A program made the position numbers and the translations under genes. The notes under the pieces were generated by a model, which saw only the letters and a list, made by a program, of their open reading frames with translations, was not told the origin of the DNA and did no database searches. From NCBI GenBank assembly GCA_003508835.1, contig PUFA01000027.1:9548001-9612000 (forward strand): a DNA stretch of 64,000 nt, read 5' to 3'. Each line of letters opens with the position of its first letter. Position 1 is the stretch's first letter. Origin of the DNA: Eonycteris spelaea. Its lineage: Eukaryota > Chordata > Mammalia > Chiroptera > Pteropodidae. Positions 35,654 to 48,439 of the stretch are shown here, one piece after another.

Positions 35654-35765
35654 CTAAGCATTTGATATTAATCAGACATTTTCATCTTCGCAGGAGACTA
35701 TGAAGGAGGTAATATTAATATCCTTACTTGATAAATATGTGTGATAAATTTAAAGCTCTTTGCAT

Positions 35766-36969
35766 AGTACTTATTATACTGTATATGCCCCAACAAATAA
35801 TGGCTATTATTATTATGTTTAAAACCCTACAATTTCAAGTTGAACATATGACTACTGTGTTCTTAAGACCGGTATAAAAATAAGCATAAAAAAATAAACA
35901 ATATACTTTCATAGTGGAAAGGTCCTAAACCACTAAAGAATGTATGTTTATTCCCTATATCAAGTTTATTTGAGAAATATTGTAATTAAATTTGAAATAT
36001 TTCTTTTCCAATTAATTAATAATAGAGGGTTGGTATTAATTCTTACTATATTTCAGTTTGTCTGCCAGTATTACTATAGTTCCCCAGCTCTGTCATTTGC
36101 ATACTTTTAATTCTTCTTTTTAAATGAAGACATGGTTATGTTATATGCCTATCAGATCCAAGACTGAATATTTTCTGATCATTATGGTTACCAGTTATCA
36201 AATCCTGGCTTTTACTACTCTATTAAAAATGCACGAGAAGTATCTTTTAAGGTCAAAATAATAAAGATCAAGGAGAAAAGTTAATTTTCCTTTTCTAAAT
36301 CATATGTTCTATAAACTATAATGATTTTTATAAAAGATCTGGTTCCATATTTTCCCAGGTTACAAATGGAAAAGGATTATATCTATCTGTTTCTCTTCAT
36401 TGTATGAATGAGTTTAAAATGTTATGAAATATATCAAAAACATACATACTGGTTATAAAATGGAGCATAGAAATAACAAAATATGAAGACTAAATAAAAT
36501 TCTAATTTGCAAGTTTGATATATATAGAATCACACACCTCAAGAATTTAAATATTTAAAACTTAATATTATAAAAAAGCAGCTACCAACAGTTGTTCATA
36601 ATGTCAATCCCTAAATGATTCCTTACTTTAACTTCATACGATTGTACAAACTACTTGAATTTTTATCAAGAGGTTGTTTGCAAGGAATTGTTCAAGGGTA
36701 AATGAGCATTTAAAGGCTATTATGGCCAAGTTAATAACAAAAGTTAATTAAACATTCACATCAAAAATTGTGAGGGCAAATTTTAGCAACATCGTTGAAC
36801 AGATGACCATTGTGCACAGATATGTAGTGGAAAAGAAAGTTAGGCAGAAGCATTTAAATCATTTGTACTCACAACTCGGCTTAAGGTCAAATCAACTTAT
36901 TAAATACTTTTAAAAACATTTCAGAGAAAATAGTTATAAAAATTTGAACTAATCTTTTCCCTAACTTGT
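35766..36969. other. Unannotated AT-rich sequence
   Basis: No gene, RNA or confident repeat was recognised. Confidence 0.4.
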
Positions 36970-37039
36970 TTTCTTGTTTTTTGTTTGTTTGTTTTTAATC
37001 TTGCTTTTTTTTTTTTTTTTTTTTTGGTTTCGGTTTTTT

Positions 37040-37070
<31 letters not shown>
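36970..37070. repeat. T-rich low-complexity tract
   Basis: Two long poly(T) runs (about 37004-37025 and 37042-37070) separated by 'ggtttcggttttttgg', preceded by TTTG units. It could be the A-tail of a minus-strand retroposon, but the sequence to the right is not a recognised element. The long Phe-rich frame 36974-37294 is an artefact of this tract. Confidence 0.85.
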
Positions 37071-39449
37071 GTGGCTCTTGTCATGATGTGTACTTTAAGA
37101 ACCTACCTCTAAGATTACAAGCACTCCAGAGAAGTAAAGGAATATCATATCTTTTTGTTTACTCCACTACATATTTTAGATGTACCTTTTCAAAATTGTC
37201 CACTTTTTTTTTTTGCATTATTGAATGCAAGGTAAAACTAGCAATTATTATCAAGCAAAAGTTGATTGACACTGAGAAAAAAAAAGCCAAATAGAGATAT
37301 ACCCCAAATTGTAAAAGTCTTTATCCTTAATTTGTTAACTGTATTTTTATATCCCACAAATGATTTTGAAATATTTTACTAGGACATGTAAAATTCAGAA
37401 ATGTACTTAAATAAGTAGAGCCAACAAAGAGAAGATAATAAAGAGAGGGCAGTAACAACAGAACCCAAAATAAAGCTAAAATGCAGAACATGAACTTTGG
37501 TTTTAATTAATAATAATTTTAAAATCAATCGAACCATTTCTTATCTTAACAGGTAGAAACTGTTTCCAAGGATCATAAAGAGAACTCTGCCTACTAAAAG
37601 GCAAAGCATTCCTACTAACGTGTACACACCAGTCACACCCACAGGTTTCACGTTTCTCATAAAGCAAGGCATCTATGAGAATGTTCTTTATTTTTTTCTA
37701 GAATTATGATTTTTTTCAAAAGTAAGTCTTTGGTACTGCTTTCTATGAAACTCAACTCCTTTGTGCTGCAGAATTTTCCTAGAATTCGAAGTCCTATCAG
37801 AAGAGGATGTCTACACTTGAAGTGTTCAGAGGCATTTTTTTACTTGTAAGTTAAACTTCAACCACTATATTTATAAGATGTGAAAAAGCCATGTTTCGTG
37901 GACTTCTTTGGCAGTTTAGTCTCTCATTTATACATATTGCAACCGAATTTTTTTCCAAACACTTCTTGCAATCTCCTGGTTAGTCAATGTATAGGGTTTC
38001 CCTATACTTCATGAAAGAATTCTCTTTGAAAACCTTTTGTGCTCCAAAAAGCATGGAGAAAATCCTGTTAATGGTAGTAGACCCAAGAGCCATGCAAACT
38101 TTTTGTATTTTGAAAAGCAGCTGCTTACCTAATGCTCCATTCAAACACAATGTGTCCTCTTCTAGGATGGTTATTTGCACATGCAGAAAACCTCTTCTAA
38201 AGTCCTTATTAAAAGTTTCTGAGAACTTAGGCAAATTAGTTTACTTAATTTTTTAAAAATCAATTGTTTTATTAACTCCTTAAAAGTGATACAATAGGGT
38301 TAAAGGTTTAACTTTCTTTAATAGAAACTTGCCTCGTTAGCTTTGACACACTCCACATATTATTTTAACACATGGCATACCACCAGAAAATGAGTGTTAT
38401 CATGAATGGTAATTTAAAAAACAATTCAACTAAACATTGACAAATGATCAAATCTTTGAATAATACTATATTCAACAAAATATGATAAAACACTAATTCT
38501 ATGTCTTATGTTCTGAGATCTCTTTGAATTTCTTATTCAGCTCACTATTTGCTCAATTGTATCTAAAGACATGTTTAAAGTACCTGGTCCAGGATTCTGG
38601 GTAAGAGTTTTGTCCAAGAGAGGACACACAGAGGCTTATATAAACTGGGTCATAAGTCTGGCCTCATTAATGCCATCTCTATCCCAATAGCTTCCAAAAT
38701 GTGGATCATTGGTAGGGTACCTCAACATATTACAATGGGTCTATAAATCCATATATGTAGAAAAACAACAATAGAAACATTATTTTGTACTTATATATGA
38801 TGATGATTTTCAAAGATATTTGTTTTTTAAATAGATTATGAAATGTACTTTAAAGCATAAATATATTTATGTTACTCTGTATCATTTTATATTTTCTTAA
38901 TCACTAGGTAATAAAAGTACAGCACAGTCCAAATCTCTGACTTGAAACATTGAGAACTCTACTTCTCTATACCAACAGACCTATGCTAATGACACAACGG
39001 CTAGCTACCACAGCCAGCCCCTTTGTCACAGCATACCTACTTACTGTAGGGTAGTTATAACATAGCAGCTGTTTCTAAGCTCCTATGTATATATTAGAAT
39101 ATTTTTGACTTTGGTGGCATCAAGGAACACTAATTGTTTGCTGTCACTAGGAATTTTAGATTATCTGATTTTTAAGTGTCTCTTGGCTAAAATGGAACTA
39201 CCTAAAACCGAACAGAGTGCCACTGAAATTCCTTTCAATCTCTTTAAACAAATTCATTAGTTGAATTTTCAAGTTTATGTATGCATTCACTCACCTGCTC
39301 ATTCGTTTACTCATTCACCAGGTACTTACTGAACTCCTCGGTGTGCAAAACCACGTGCTGACTGCTGGTGCTATGCTGAGATTTTAGTAACTTAAGAGAT
39401 ATTATGAATTACAGAAACTTAATAACATAATATTGTTATACAAGTGGCT
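37071..39449. other. Unannotated sequence
   Basis: No gene or confident repeat was seen. At 37980-38256 both strands are open for 84-89 codons. Neither translation shows a family motif, and frames of this length are expected by chance at this base composition. Confidence 0.4.
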
Positions 39450-39655
39450 TAGGCTATTAGTGTTGGTGGAATTCAGGGAAGATACTTAGGAAGAGGATGA
39501 AAAAGAAAAACATTATTCAGAAGGTGAGAAAAAGGAAAACTCTGACAGTTATGCATGATCTAATATATAACTTGGGGTAGAGAGGAGTGTGGTATTGGAA
39601 TGCTTGATCAACATCCCAGTTTGAGGAAAGCTAGTAGTTAACAGATAAAAGCAGG

Positions 39656-39688
<33 letters not shown>

Positions 39689-40340
39689 GGAATACTGAGT
39701 AGAATGCTTGTCTCTGGAAAAAAGATTGGTTAAGCTTGGAAGGTGGGAGGCAGATGGTGGAAAAGACCTTGAATGCCTGACTAGGAATTCTAAACTTTCT
39801 GTTATGCAACGAGAGTCCTAAAGTTTTTGGAGCATGATCATGACCTTTATTAAACACAGTATACTTGCAATGTGCCCAGCACTGTTTAAAATATTTTAGA
39901 AATATTAACTAATTTACTCTTCATAATAAGATTCTAAGGTAGGCAATTTTATTCTCCAAATATTTTTATATTTGGAGAGCTAAGCAACTAAAAAGTTAAG
40001 TAAGTTGTCCAAGGTCACAATTAGAAAGTGACAGGGCTGAAATTCGAATGTAGGAAGTCTGTTCAGATTCTGTGTTCTTACCCATGACACTATTGAGTGA
40101 ATGAGCAAAATCAATTTTTAAGAAAATCTAGCCGAGAGCAACATATAGATGTGTTTAAAGAACTGGAAAGACTGGGAATGGAATTCAATTAGGAGAATTT
40201 TCGGCAGTATGAGCAAAGGAGATGTTATTCATATCAGAATGGTGGCAGTGAGAAATGGATGAATGGAGTAGACTAGAGAGTCCTTATGAATGTGAAGCTG
40301 AATATAAAGACCACACAATAAGGTAAATCATGTCATTTCT
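39450..40340 (-). repeat. L2 fragment, antisense, split by a MIR
   Basis: Antisense L2 words flank a MIR: left 'aagaccttgaatgcctgact' and 'tttttggagcatgatcatga' (up to 39844), right 'ggcagtatgagcaaaggag', 'gaatggtggcagtgagaaat' and 'ggatgaatggagtag' (40106-40280). A poly(A) expansion of 26 bp (39663-39688) lies in the left half. Confidence 0.5.
39845..40105 (-). repeat. MIR SINE, antisense
   Basis: Nearly complete antisense MIR: 'tgtgcccagcactgtttaaa', 'attaactaatttactcttca', 'gattctaaggtaggcaattt', 'agttgtccaaggtcacaatt', 'agtgacagggctgaaattcg', 'cttacccatgacactattg'. Confidence 0.75.
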
Positions 40341-43300
40341 CAAAGAATCTATGCTTGCCAAATATACATAGAAAATATTAGAGTTTAATAATCATATCTT
40401 TTAAATTCTTGATAAAATCTGTTCTCTTGAAACACAAATTCACAAGTAGTTTTAGTATAATTTTTCCTAATTAGAAAATTATTCTATTTTGTTAATGAGT
40501 AATAGCCAAGTGTTAAATGTGAAAATGTTGACCATGTTGGCTAAGTTCTATTTTACATGGTGTTAACTTTCTGTTTGCATAACTACATTTTACTGATTCC
40601 TTACAGACAAAACTGTGTCTTTGTGAATTGTCTATAAGCTTTCTGAGATATAAATTCCAGGTTATTTTAAAGTTATGTCTGTTTGTATCATTCGCCCACT
40701 CAAGACATCACACATTCTTCCAACCACCCCCTACACTTGGAACAGGCACTCAATTAATATACGCCAGGCAGGCCACCTTGCTCTTCTCCTTCAAAAACTC
40801 CTAAAAAACCATCTGCTCTGGGAGGCGTTCCAGCTACAATAACCACCTACTACTTTCAATTGCCTATAATATCTACATCTACTTTCTTGAGCGTTGCTGA
40901 CATATTTTACCATTAAAAAATTCATAAGACGAGATATCTTCCAAGTATCTTCTAGTGGTATTTAACCTCTCTTCAAACAAGTACATCCTAAAGTAACAGC
41001 ATATTCTTGCAAGCTTTTCTTTCATGACAGATTAAGGAAATATCAGCTTCAAAAGAGTAAGAGAATTAACATTTAATTTGTATGTGACTATTGGATCAAA
41101 ATGTTTAGCCAACCCAGTTAGTTATTCTGATTTGGGTTCTGTGCCAAACTTTCACGAGGAATGTTCAGTGAAACTATCTAATTGGATATTTTATGAATAT
41201 ACTATAGTATGGAAAGTAAACAATGTAGTGAATTGCTTTTAAATTGGTGGACTTTGATTTTTAAAGTTCATTATATATTACATTCTAGGTAACAACAACT
41301 AATTCTGATCTTGTGATATTTTTGATAAGCTGCTTCATGGAGTTAAAAAAATGACAAGAACACATTGTATCATTATGCAAAATAGATATTACAGGGACAG
41401 TTTTTACTTTTGAGATATTAAATCCACACATTGTCATGCTGGTTCATACCAAAACCTGAATGGCTCCTTATCCTCTACAGATTACAAGATTACATCAACA
41501 TTGTGTATATCTTCTCTGGAATGGCATTATCCAAGTAATAATTTGAAGAAAGACATGCATTTTTGACTTTTGTAAAAATCATGTTTCACTGAATAAAGGG
41601 CCTTTCTGGCATTTCTACAGCAGGGATGTACAGATCAAGTGATAGGTAACAGAAGTAAAAGGATAAAAGAATGAATATACTGAAGCTATAGAATAAGGAG
41701 GTACAGTGGAGCTTTTCTGCCAAACCAGAAGGGCAAAGTCATGCTGTTGGGGGTAGAGTTGGTGGGTGCAGATGGGAGGCAAAATATTGTAATGGAAAGA
41801 TAAGAAATGAATATAAGTGTTGGCCTCTTCACTTATTAAGTCGACTCCTCAGAGCAGAAAAGAAAAAATATCTATGTAGGCAGGCAATAAAAGAATCCCA
41901 GGAGTAGCCTCGGAAGACCCATCTGTAACTGAGAAGATCAATGCTGCTTTCATAATTCTGGCCCTGTTGGCATGGGACAGTGGAAGTAGCAACGGCTGAA
42001 GGGGGTATTCAGTCAAGCAGATGTGAAGAAAGCTCTTACAAGGTCACATAGACCTTATTGTGAATAAAGAACTTAGAAATGTAAGAACTCTCCACAATGT
42101 TAGGATCAAACGATGTGCTCTCACAGTGAAAGATGAACCAAGAGGAGGTAATAGGTTCAGGACAGGAAGCTGGTGAGTCGTGGGATATTGAGAATGAAGG
42201 TAATTACACAGACCAACAGATAATCAGGACCAGGTATCAGCTAGATGTCCAAAATATCAGGTGAGTACCAGGGGAAGATACCCAGTGACCACCTGACTCC
42301 TGCTTCACTTTAGCAGAGAGAGACTGCCTGACAGAGAGCAGAGGCAGAGTCTTTCCTTATGTTGAATCAATGTAATATGGCCTTTTTACCCAAACATTGT
42401 TTGGGGAAAGAAGAAAGGAAGGACCAAAGTGGGTAGTTACATAAAAGAGAAAATGTTTTAAATCAGAAAAGTGAAGCATTTTAATGGACAAACCTATTGT
42501 TTATTACAGCAGTGAAACCGGTGGCTCAAGAACAAGATGAGATCAATTATAGTAATTAATTCAGGAAAGGTACTCTTTTGCCCAGTTTGACTTATGGTCA
42601 CTTTATATTTTACTGTTGCATTAATGTGGTCATTCTCAAAACTAGTAATTTTTAAATAATAATGTAAAATTAACTTAGCTACTCTAACCATTAACTCTAC
42701 CTCACAAAATATGAATACAAACATAAAGAGATGAAAACTTCCATTAAAAATAACAAAAGAAGCTTAAAATTTATATCATTCAAAGAATATTGAATGCCTA
42801 CTGTGTGTTAGACACTTGATAAGCAAATGAAAATACAAAGCTGAATGAAGCATGATTCTTATCTTTAAAAATTTAACATAATTATTTATAATAATATTTC
42901 TAATTTGAATCTGCTCAAGACAATTCTAGAATATTTTTGAATCCTTTTAGTAGTCATTGAATAAGTTTGTTTTGAATTTTATTTGGATTTATTTGGAAAG
43001 GTACACCTGTTTTTTGACTGTTTAGAAAATATTAATTATCACCATCAATATGTTTGCAATATTTCCTGCCAAAAAGAAAAGAGCATGCATGGCATACATC
43101 TCTGTGCTTAAACATCTCAAGATCACAAAAATAATGCATATGAAAGCAAATTTTAAACTGTAAATCAGTATGCAGATGTATTTTATTTTTTAAACAGTAA
43201 TGATGTGGGTCAAAAATCTTCTCAGAATAGAAAACAACTAGGTAATTACCTGGGATCTGTTAACAACTTTACCTTCTTATGAATTCCAAACTATTCAACC

Positions 43301-43679
43301 ATATATTTTAAAACAATATTTATTTTGAAATTAAGAAAAAAATCTATGACCTTAGAATTGCAAGTTGTGTCCTTTAGAACAAAAGAAATTGTTTCATTTC
43401 ATCTATGCAGGCCTCAAAGAAATATTTATGTGCCTATTTTGATAACTATTATTTCAAATCATTATAAAAAATAATTCCTTGCCTGAAATTTTCAGATGAG
43501 ATTCCATTTGTCCAAACAGACATATCTATGTGAAGGTAAATTTAAATCCAAAAAATGGATTAAATGTGACTGACTGAATTCACACCATGCAATGAAAATT
43601 TTAGTATATATAAATCAAACAGCTAATATAGGCATGTGCATGCAAATGCAAGTAGCAACTGCATACCCGTATAGTGATT
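40341..43679. other. Unannotated; possible L2 at 40620-40870
   Basis: Text near 40690-40870 ('acttggaacaggcactcaat', 'ccttgctcttctccttcaaa', 'tgctctgggaggcgttccag') hints at a sense L2 but is weak. The rest shows no gene or clear repeat. The region 41600-42360 is G/A-richer than its surroundings and unassigned. Confidence 0.4.
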
Positions 43680-43875
43680 CCTACACACCAGGCAATGTTC
43701 TTTGAGTTTTACATGTATTAACTCATATACTCCTCTCTACTCTATCAGATAGGAACTACTGCTGTGCCTTTTTCACAGAGGAGAAAACTGAGAAACGGAG
43801 AGGGTTAATGCACTGGTAAGCAAAAAGCCTAGATTTGGATTTAGGCTGTAAAGTTTCAGAGCTCATCACCACTGC
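43680..43875 (-). repeat. MIR SINE, antisense
   Basis: 'accaggcaatgttctttgag', 'acatgtattaactcatatac', 'gataggaactactgctgtgc', 'agaggagaaaactgagaaac' and 'gagagggttaatgcactgg' are in antisense MIR order. Overlapping short frames on both strands (43756-44035) are not genes. Confidence 0.7.
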
Positions 43876-44263
43876 AGCTTTTCCAAGCCCAAATAATACA
43901 GCTCTGGTATGTCTTGCCTCTCCTACCAAACAAATAAGCAAAGCTGAAATAGATGTAGGACTGTCAACCGAGGGTCTCTATTTCACATATTGTCCTAGTT
44001 CACTATTCTGTGTAGCACATATGGATATGAACTAGAACATATTACATCTTGCAGATTCTGTTTTTTCTACAATTGCTCAAAATTCACACAGTACTTAAAA
44101 TCTGGAGTCTACTTAAATTCCTCTTCCACTGTGTTTCTCAATCGCATCTATTGTACAGGTCCTCATATTTCAGAACGTGATTTTCCACCCCTTTCATATG
44201 CTCTGAAATCTATCTACACTCTTTTGAACACTTTTTCACATAGTTCCAGTTTTCCATCTATTG

Positions 44264-44505
44264 AGGAGGGTGGGGGTGGGGGTAAACATTTTCTTTTTAG
44301 AGCCAGATAGTAAATACTTTAAGCAATGTGGATCATATGGTCTAAGTCAGAACTCAACTCTGCCCTTGTGGTTCAAACACAGCCATAGGCAGCGGGAAAA
44401 CCAATAAACTTGTCTGTGTTCCAACAATTTTTTTTTTTTTTTTTTTTTACACAAACCAAGCAGAAGGCTTGATTTGGCACATGTGCCATAGTTTTCTGAC
44501 CCCTG
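44264..44505. mobile_element. hAT-type nonautonomous DNA transposon
   Basis: Right end 'catagttttctgacccctg' is a hAT-type terminal repeat. The left end 'gggtaaacattttc' followed by 'agagccagatagtaaatac' is its inverted partner, with extra Gs. The body text (a 'gtggttcaaacacagccat' word, 'cttgtctgtgttccaac') matches a widespread mammalian element of about 240 bp. Imperfect 8-bp flanks ATCTATTG (44256-44263) and ATCTATCT (44506-44513) fit hAT insertion. A T22 run (44428-44449) replaces the usual 'aaactttattta' text. It is the same family as the end found at 35516-35653. Confidence 0.75.
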
Positions 44506-44714
44506 ATCTATCTTGTTATGAAACACTGGGAAGCATTTATATCTTGCTCCGCCTTTTGGGAGGGAAGTGTAATGCGAAAATGTTCTCCCATTTAGAGAAA
44601 CCGCTTAATTGTATGGCATTTCTGTGTTTCTATCAAACTCGTGTTCTCTTCTGGACCACAATTTTGACTGAAAAACAATGTTGAGCTAATTTTAGTGGAG
44701 CCTGTGTTTTTACA

Positions 44715-45260
44715 AATATTATTGCACTTGATAGCAACAATAACTCTTTGAGTTGTCTTACCAAAATCATTTCAATTTATAGAGGAGGTAATTTTCACAA
44801 TAGGAATTATAACACAGCTTCTTAATCCAAACCTGTGCATGTTTTAGTATATGACATAATTTCTGCATTACATTTACAATTATTAGTTGTAGATTACCTG
44901 TTAAATAGTATTTTTTTCAAAAACTTCCTAGTCCATTTTCTACTTTCCATAAATCACTTAATATTTCTGATCTGCCTTCCTAAACACCATAGAATTATTG
45001 GACCTCTGCGTTATAATATTCCTTATACACTCGATTCAGATGATGGTTTTGACAGTAAATGCTGATGGACATGAAAAGAAAATGAAATGGTATTATGTTA
45101 ATTACATTACATGCCTCATTCAATTTAATTTAACCTCATAACAACCCTGAGAACTAGGAATTACTAGTCTGTTGCTGGAATTGATGAAATGGAGTATCCT
45201 AAATTCTAAATAATTTATCCAAGGTTTCAGAGATGTTAAGAAGCAAAAGCAGAAATCAGA
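44715..45260 (-). repeat. Two degraded MIR copies, antisense
   Basis: 44715-44830 ('attattgcacttgatagcaa', 'aatttatagaggaggtaatt') and 45110-45260 ('ttaacctcataacaaccctg', 'agaactaggaattactagtc', 'tttatccaaggtttcagaga') follow antisense MIR order. Between them lies unassigned AT-rich DNA with a chance frame at 44835-45065. Confidence 0.5.
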
Positions 45261-48200
45261 TATAGAAAGAAATAAAGTTTGTGCATTTTGTATGACATCA
45301 TGACATTTCTCATGGCTGAGTTATCTACGGAAACCAGCATCAGGTCTAAATTTCCAAACCATCAATGCACTTTTTTCTTATGTAAATTCTGCTTAGGATT
45401 GTCTATATTTCTTAATGAGGACCAGGAAAATTTGCCTATATCATTTGAACAGTGAAGTTAAAAAATCACAGAAATAACTTCAATATGAGTTTTATTACTG
45501 TTTATGTGCTAGAGAGCTTAGAACATTCTGAATGAAATTAAAATGCATTTCATTGGTGTGGAATCATGAACATTTGTCAAAATCATTTTGTACAAAACTC
45601 CCTAGGTTTCACAGCTGTATAAAAGCTACCTCAAAGAAATAAGTGCAGAATGAATACAATCTGATGTGGCATTTTACATATTATCAACAAAAATTTCTTT
45701 TTATTTTATCATGTCCTACAATAACTTCATTTTTGTCACAACTCTGTTTAACATGTGCAAAGAAAGCACATGACATTTGCAGTACATTTAATGGTCTTCA
45801 ATAAGTTTTCTAGTTACTTATATTTCTCTAGAGATTACCTGTCCACAGGAACTAATTTTATATGTTTTCTAACTAAAACCCAGCCTTTCATGCTGTGCAC
45901 TCAAAGCTACACCAAACATTCTCCACTCTATTAAAAGTAATTGAGTCAGAACATAAAGGTATTTTAAATGAATGTGCACTGAACATTCTCCAACCTGGTT
46001 CCGGAAATAGATTTAGGGACATTTTTAATACTCTGCAAACTTTAAGAACAGGAAATTACCTTTAGTTATTTAAAGCTAGAGAAGATTGGGCTTTAGAACT
46101 TTAAGACAATGTGCTATCATCAGCCTGAAGGCAGTGAAAGAGTCTCTTTTTTAAGTCACTTAGTGTTTTGTTTATATAAACTGTTTTCACTGCTGGAAAT
46201 TCAAACATCATTTAGTACTTTTGGGAACTTAACACATGAGATCTAGTTAATTTTGTGTAACAGAATGTTAAAATTGAAATTTAATTATTTGTAGTATCTA
46301 ACAATAATTTGAGCCCTCGACATTAGAAATTGAGGGTGTTAATAATATACATGAACAAAATGATTCTATGTGACTTTTCGAAGATTAAATTGCACACTCT
46401 GTGGACAAAGGAAGAAATTAAATCAGGATATGAATGAGTGCTATTTTATTAGGTAGATGTTCTACACAGCCTAATACCATTGCTTTACCTGAAAAGTTAA
46501 TAATTGCTTACATTATTTTTTCCAATTGTTAACCTTCCAAAGAGTCATGCTAGCTTAAAATTAACATGATATATTATCTGTATTCACCTAAAAGTTCACA
46601 AAGGAAAATATTTTACAGCTTTGAATTGTTTCAAGTTTACAAAAAAGATTAAATATATTTTAAGCATCTACATAAGTGACATGATTATTTTACTCTAATC
46701 TGAAAACCTAATTATCACCTTCTTATGGAGGACAAGGAACAGCTTTAAAGGCAAATTAATGTATCCTATCAGTGGGGCAGTTTGTCACTTTATTAAATAA
46801 TAATCATCTTGGCAAATAAGATTGTTATATGCTTCATAAAATGAAGAAAATAAACAAAGCCCCCTCACACTATTACACATTAAAATTAACTTCCCACAGG
46901 TTTTTAAACAGTTTACTATTTTTCACTGTGTTGGATCATAAAGTAGAAATGACAGCATTAACTTCTCTTTAAAACATAAGAAACAAATATGTTTTATATC
47001 ATCTTTTAAATGCAAACAGATTTCAGACACTACACATATACATATTTCATTGTGCACAGCTTAAAAAAGTATGGTACATGTTATAATAGCAAGAAATCAT
47101 ACTGTACTAGTAAAGAGGGTATGTAAGAGAGCTTGCATTGTAAAAAACAAAATATACAGTTGTCAACAATTTATATACATTAACAGTTTCTATATGTAAA
47201 ATAGAATGTAAAATATGAGATTTATTAAAATGCTTTTAAAAAGAAGTATAACATTACTTGCATTTCTAGAATAATTATAAAATAATATTTTTGCAAGACC
47301 ATTAAATACTTCTAAACTAAAGAAGTATGTGGGAAAATATCTTAAGAAAATAACCTATGTATTATACCAGAATAATGCTACTATTCCTAAATTTAATTAT
47401 CTAAGAATTTTTTAAGAAACAATTTCTTCTTGCAATGCCCTCAGTTTCAATTAGGAAACTGTTTAAGACATTTTAGCATTTATTCAGTTAGTAATGCTAC
47501 AATTAAGAAAGAGTATCAACATTTTGACTTTTTTTTGAAGTCCCTTGCACTTCATATTAAAATTGGCCTTTTTCATTAAATATAATCAGAAGTTCCTTAA
47601 TTATTCAGCAGAACTAAGGTACATAGCTGGCCTCTGACCTGCAACACAAATTGCTCAGATTTGACCGTTTTATAAACAGATTCTCAAATCTGCTGGCTTG
47701 TATTCAAATACAATTCAAATTATATTTTACTAAAAGAGATGTATACTTCCACAAGAGAAGGACTCCCGGTATAAATATCTACGTTCTGGCATTAACACAA
47801 CACTGAGCAAAATGATTACTTTGCCAGCGTGCTTATTAAGAAAGAACTCTTCCTGTTTCCTTGATCACAAGGTTGCTGCAAGGACTGAGTGCATGTGAGC
47901 AAGTGCCCTCTGCTGGCTAGATTCTTCAACTTCTTTACAGTACTTAGAGAATCTTTTCAAGCTTCTCTCATAAAGACGCCCTAGCTTCATTCTTTCTAGA
48001 ATTAAGAATCTATGGAAACTTTATGTAAGAATTTGGATTTTAAACTGAATCCCAGGCATTCTAACAAAATGAGATTTTTGGTGAGACTCTCAATAAAGTT
48101 AGATTCTTAAACTGCTTATCTTAAAAACTAAAGAAAAAATGTTATGTGCCTAAATAAGTAAATGCTTCTGATAAGAGTCTAAACAAACAAAAAAGTCTAA

Positions 48201-48439
48201 ATAAATGCCTCTGATAAAACTAATAATATATAATTACATATTAGTATCATTATGAAAAGATAAAAATATAATTCACCAGTGATTTTCAGTCTCTTCAAAT
48301 CTCTTAACTACCATTTATTATAACAAGTATAGTTAAAATTGACCAAACCTAGTAAAATAATTCAGTTACACTACTCTGGATTTTATCGATGCTTCGGTTT
48401 ACAGATGACGGAGCAAGAATAGCTCCTTTATCGTAATGG
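45261..48439. other. Unannotated, repeat-poor AT-rich sequence
   Basis: Over 3 kb in which I recognise neither a gene nor a dispersed repeat. That makes it one of the likelier places for unique or conserved noncoding sequence in this window, though this cannot be judged without alignment. Confidence 0.4.

Larger units (their letters stand above)
35468..35765 (-). repeat. MIR SINE, antisense, split by an insertion
   Basis: The left part (35468-35515) reads 'aggtatcagacatttatt', 'caatgtactaagcattt'. The right part (35669-35765) continues 'taatcagacattttcatctt', 'gagactatgaaggaggtaat', 'atatccttacttgataaat'. Removing 35516-35653 and one copy of the 15-bp duplication restores an uninterrupted antisense MIR order. 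Confidence 0.65.

Noticed and set aside
36974..37294. 106-codon Phe-rich frame
   Set aside because: Produced by the poly(T) tract; no coding features.
37980..38256. Overlapping open frames of 84 and 89 codons on opposite strands
   Set aside because: No family motif in either translation, no splice or promoter context, and frames of this size are expected by chance several times in 64 kb of AT-rich DNA.
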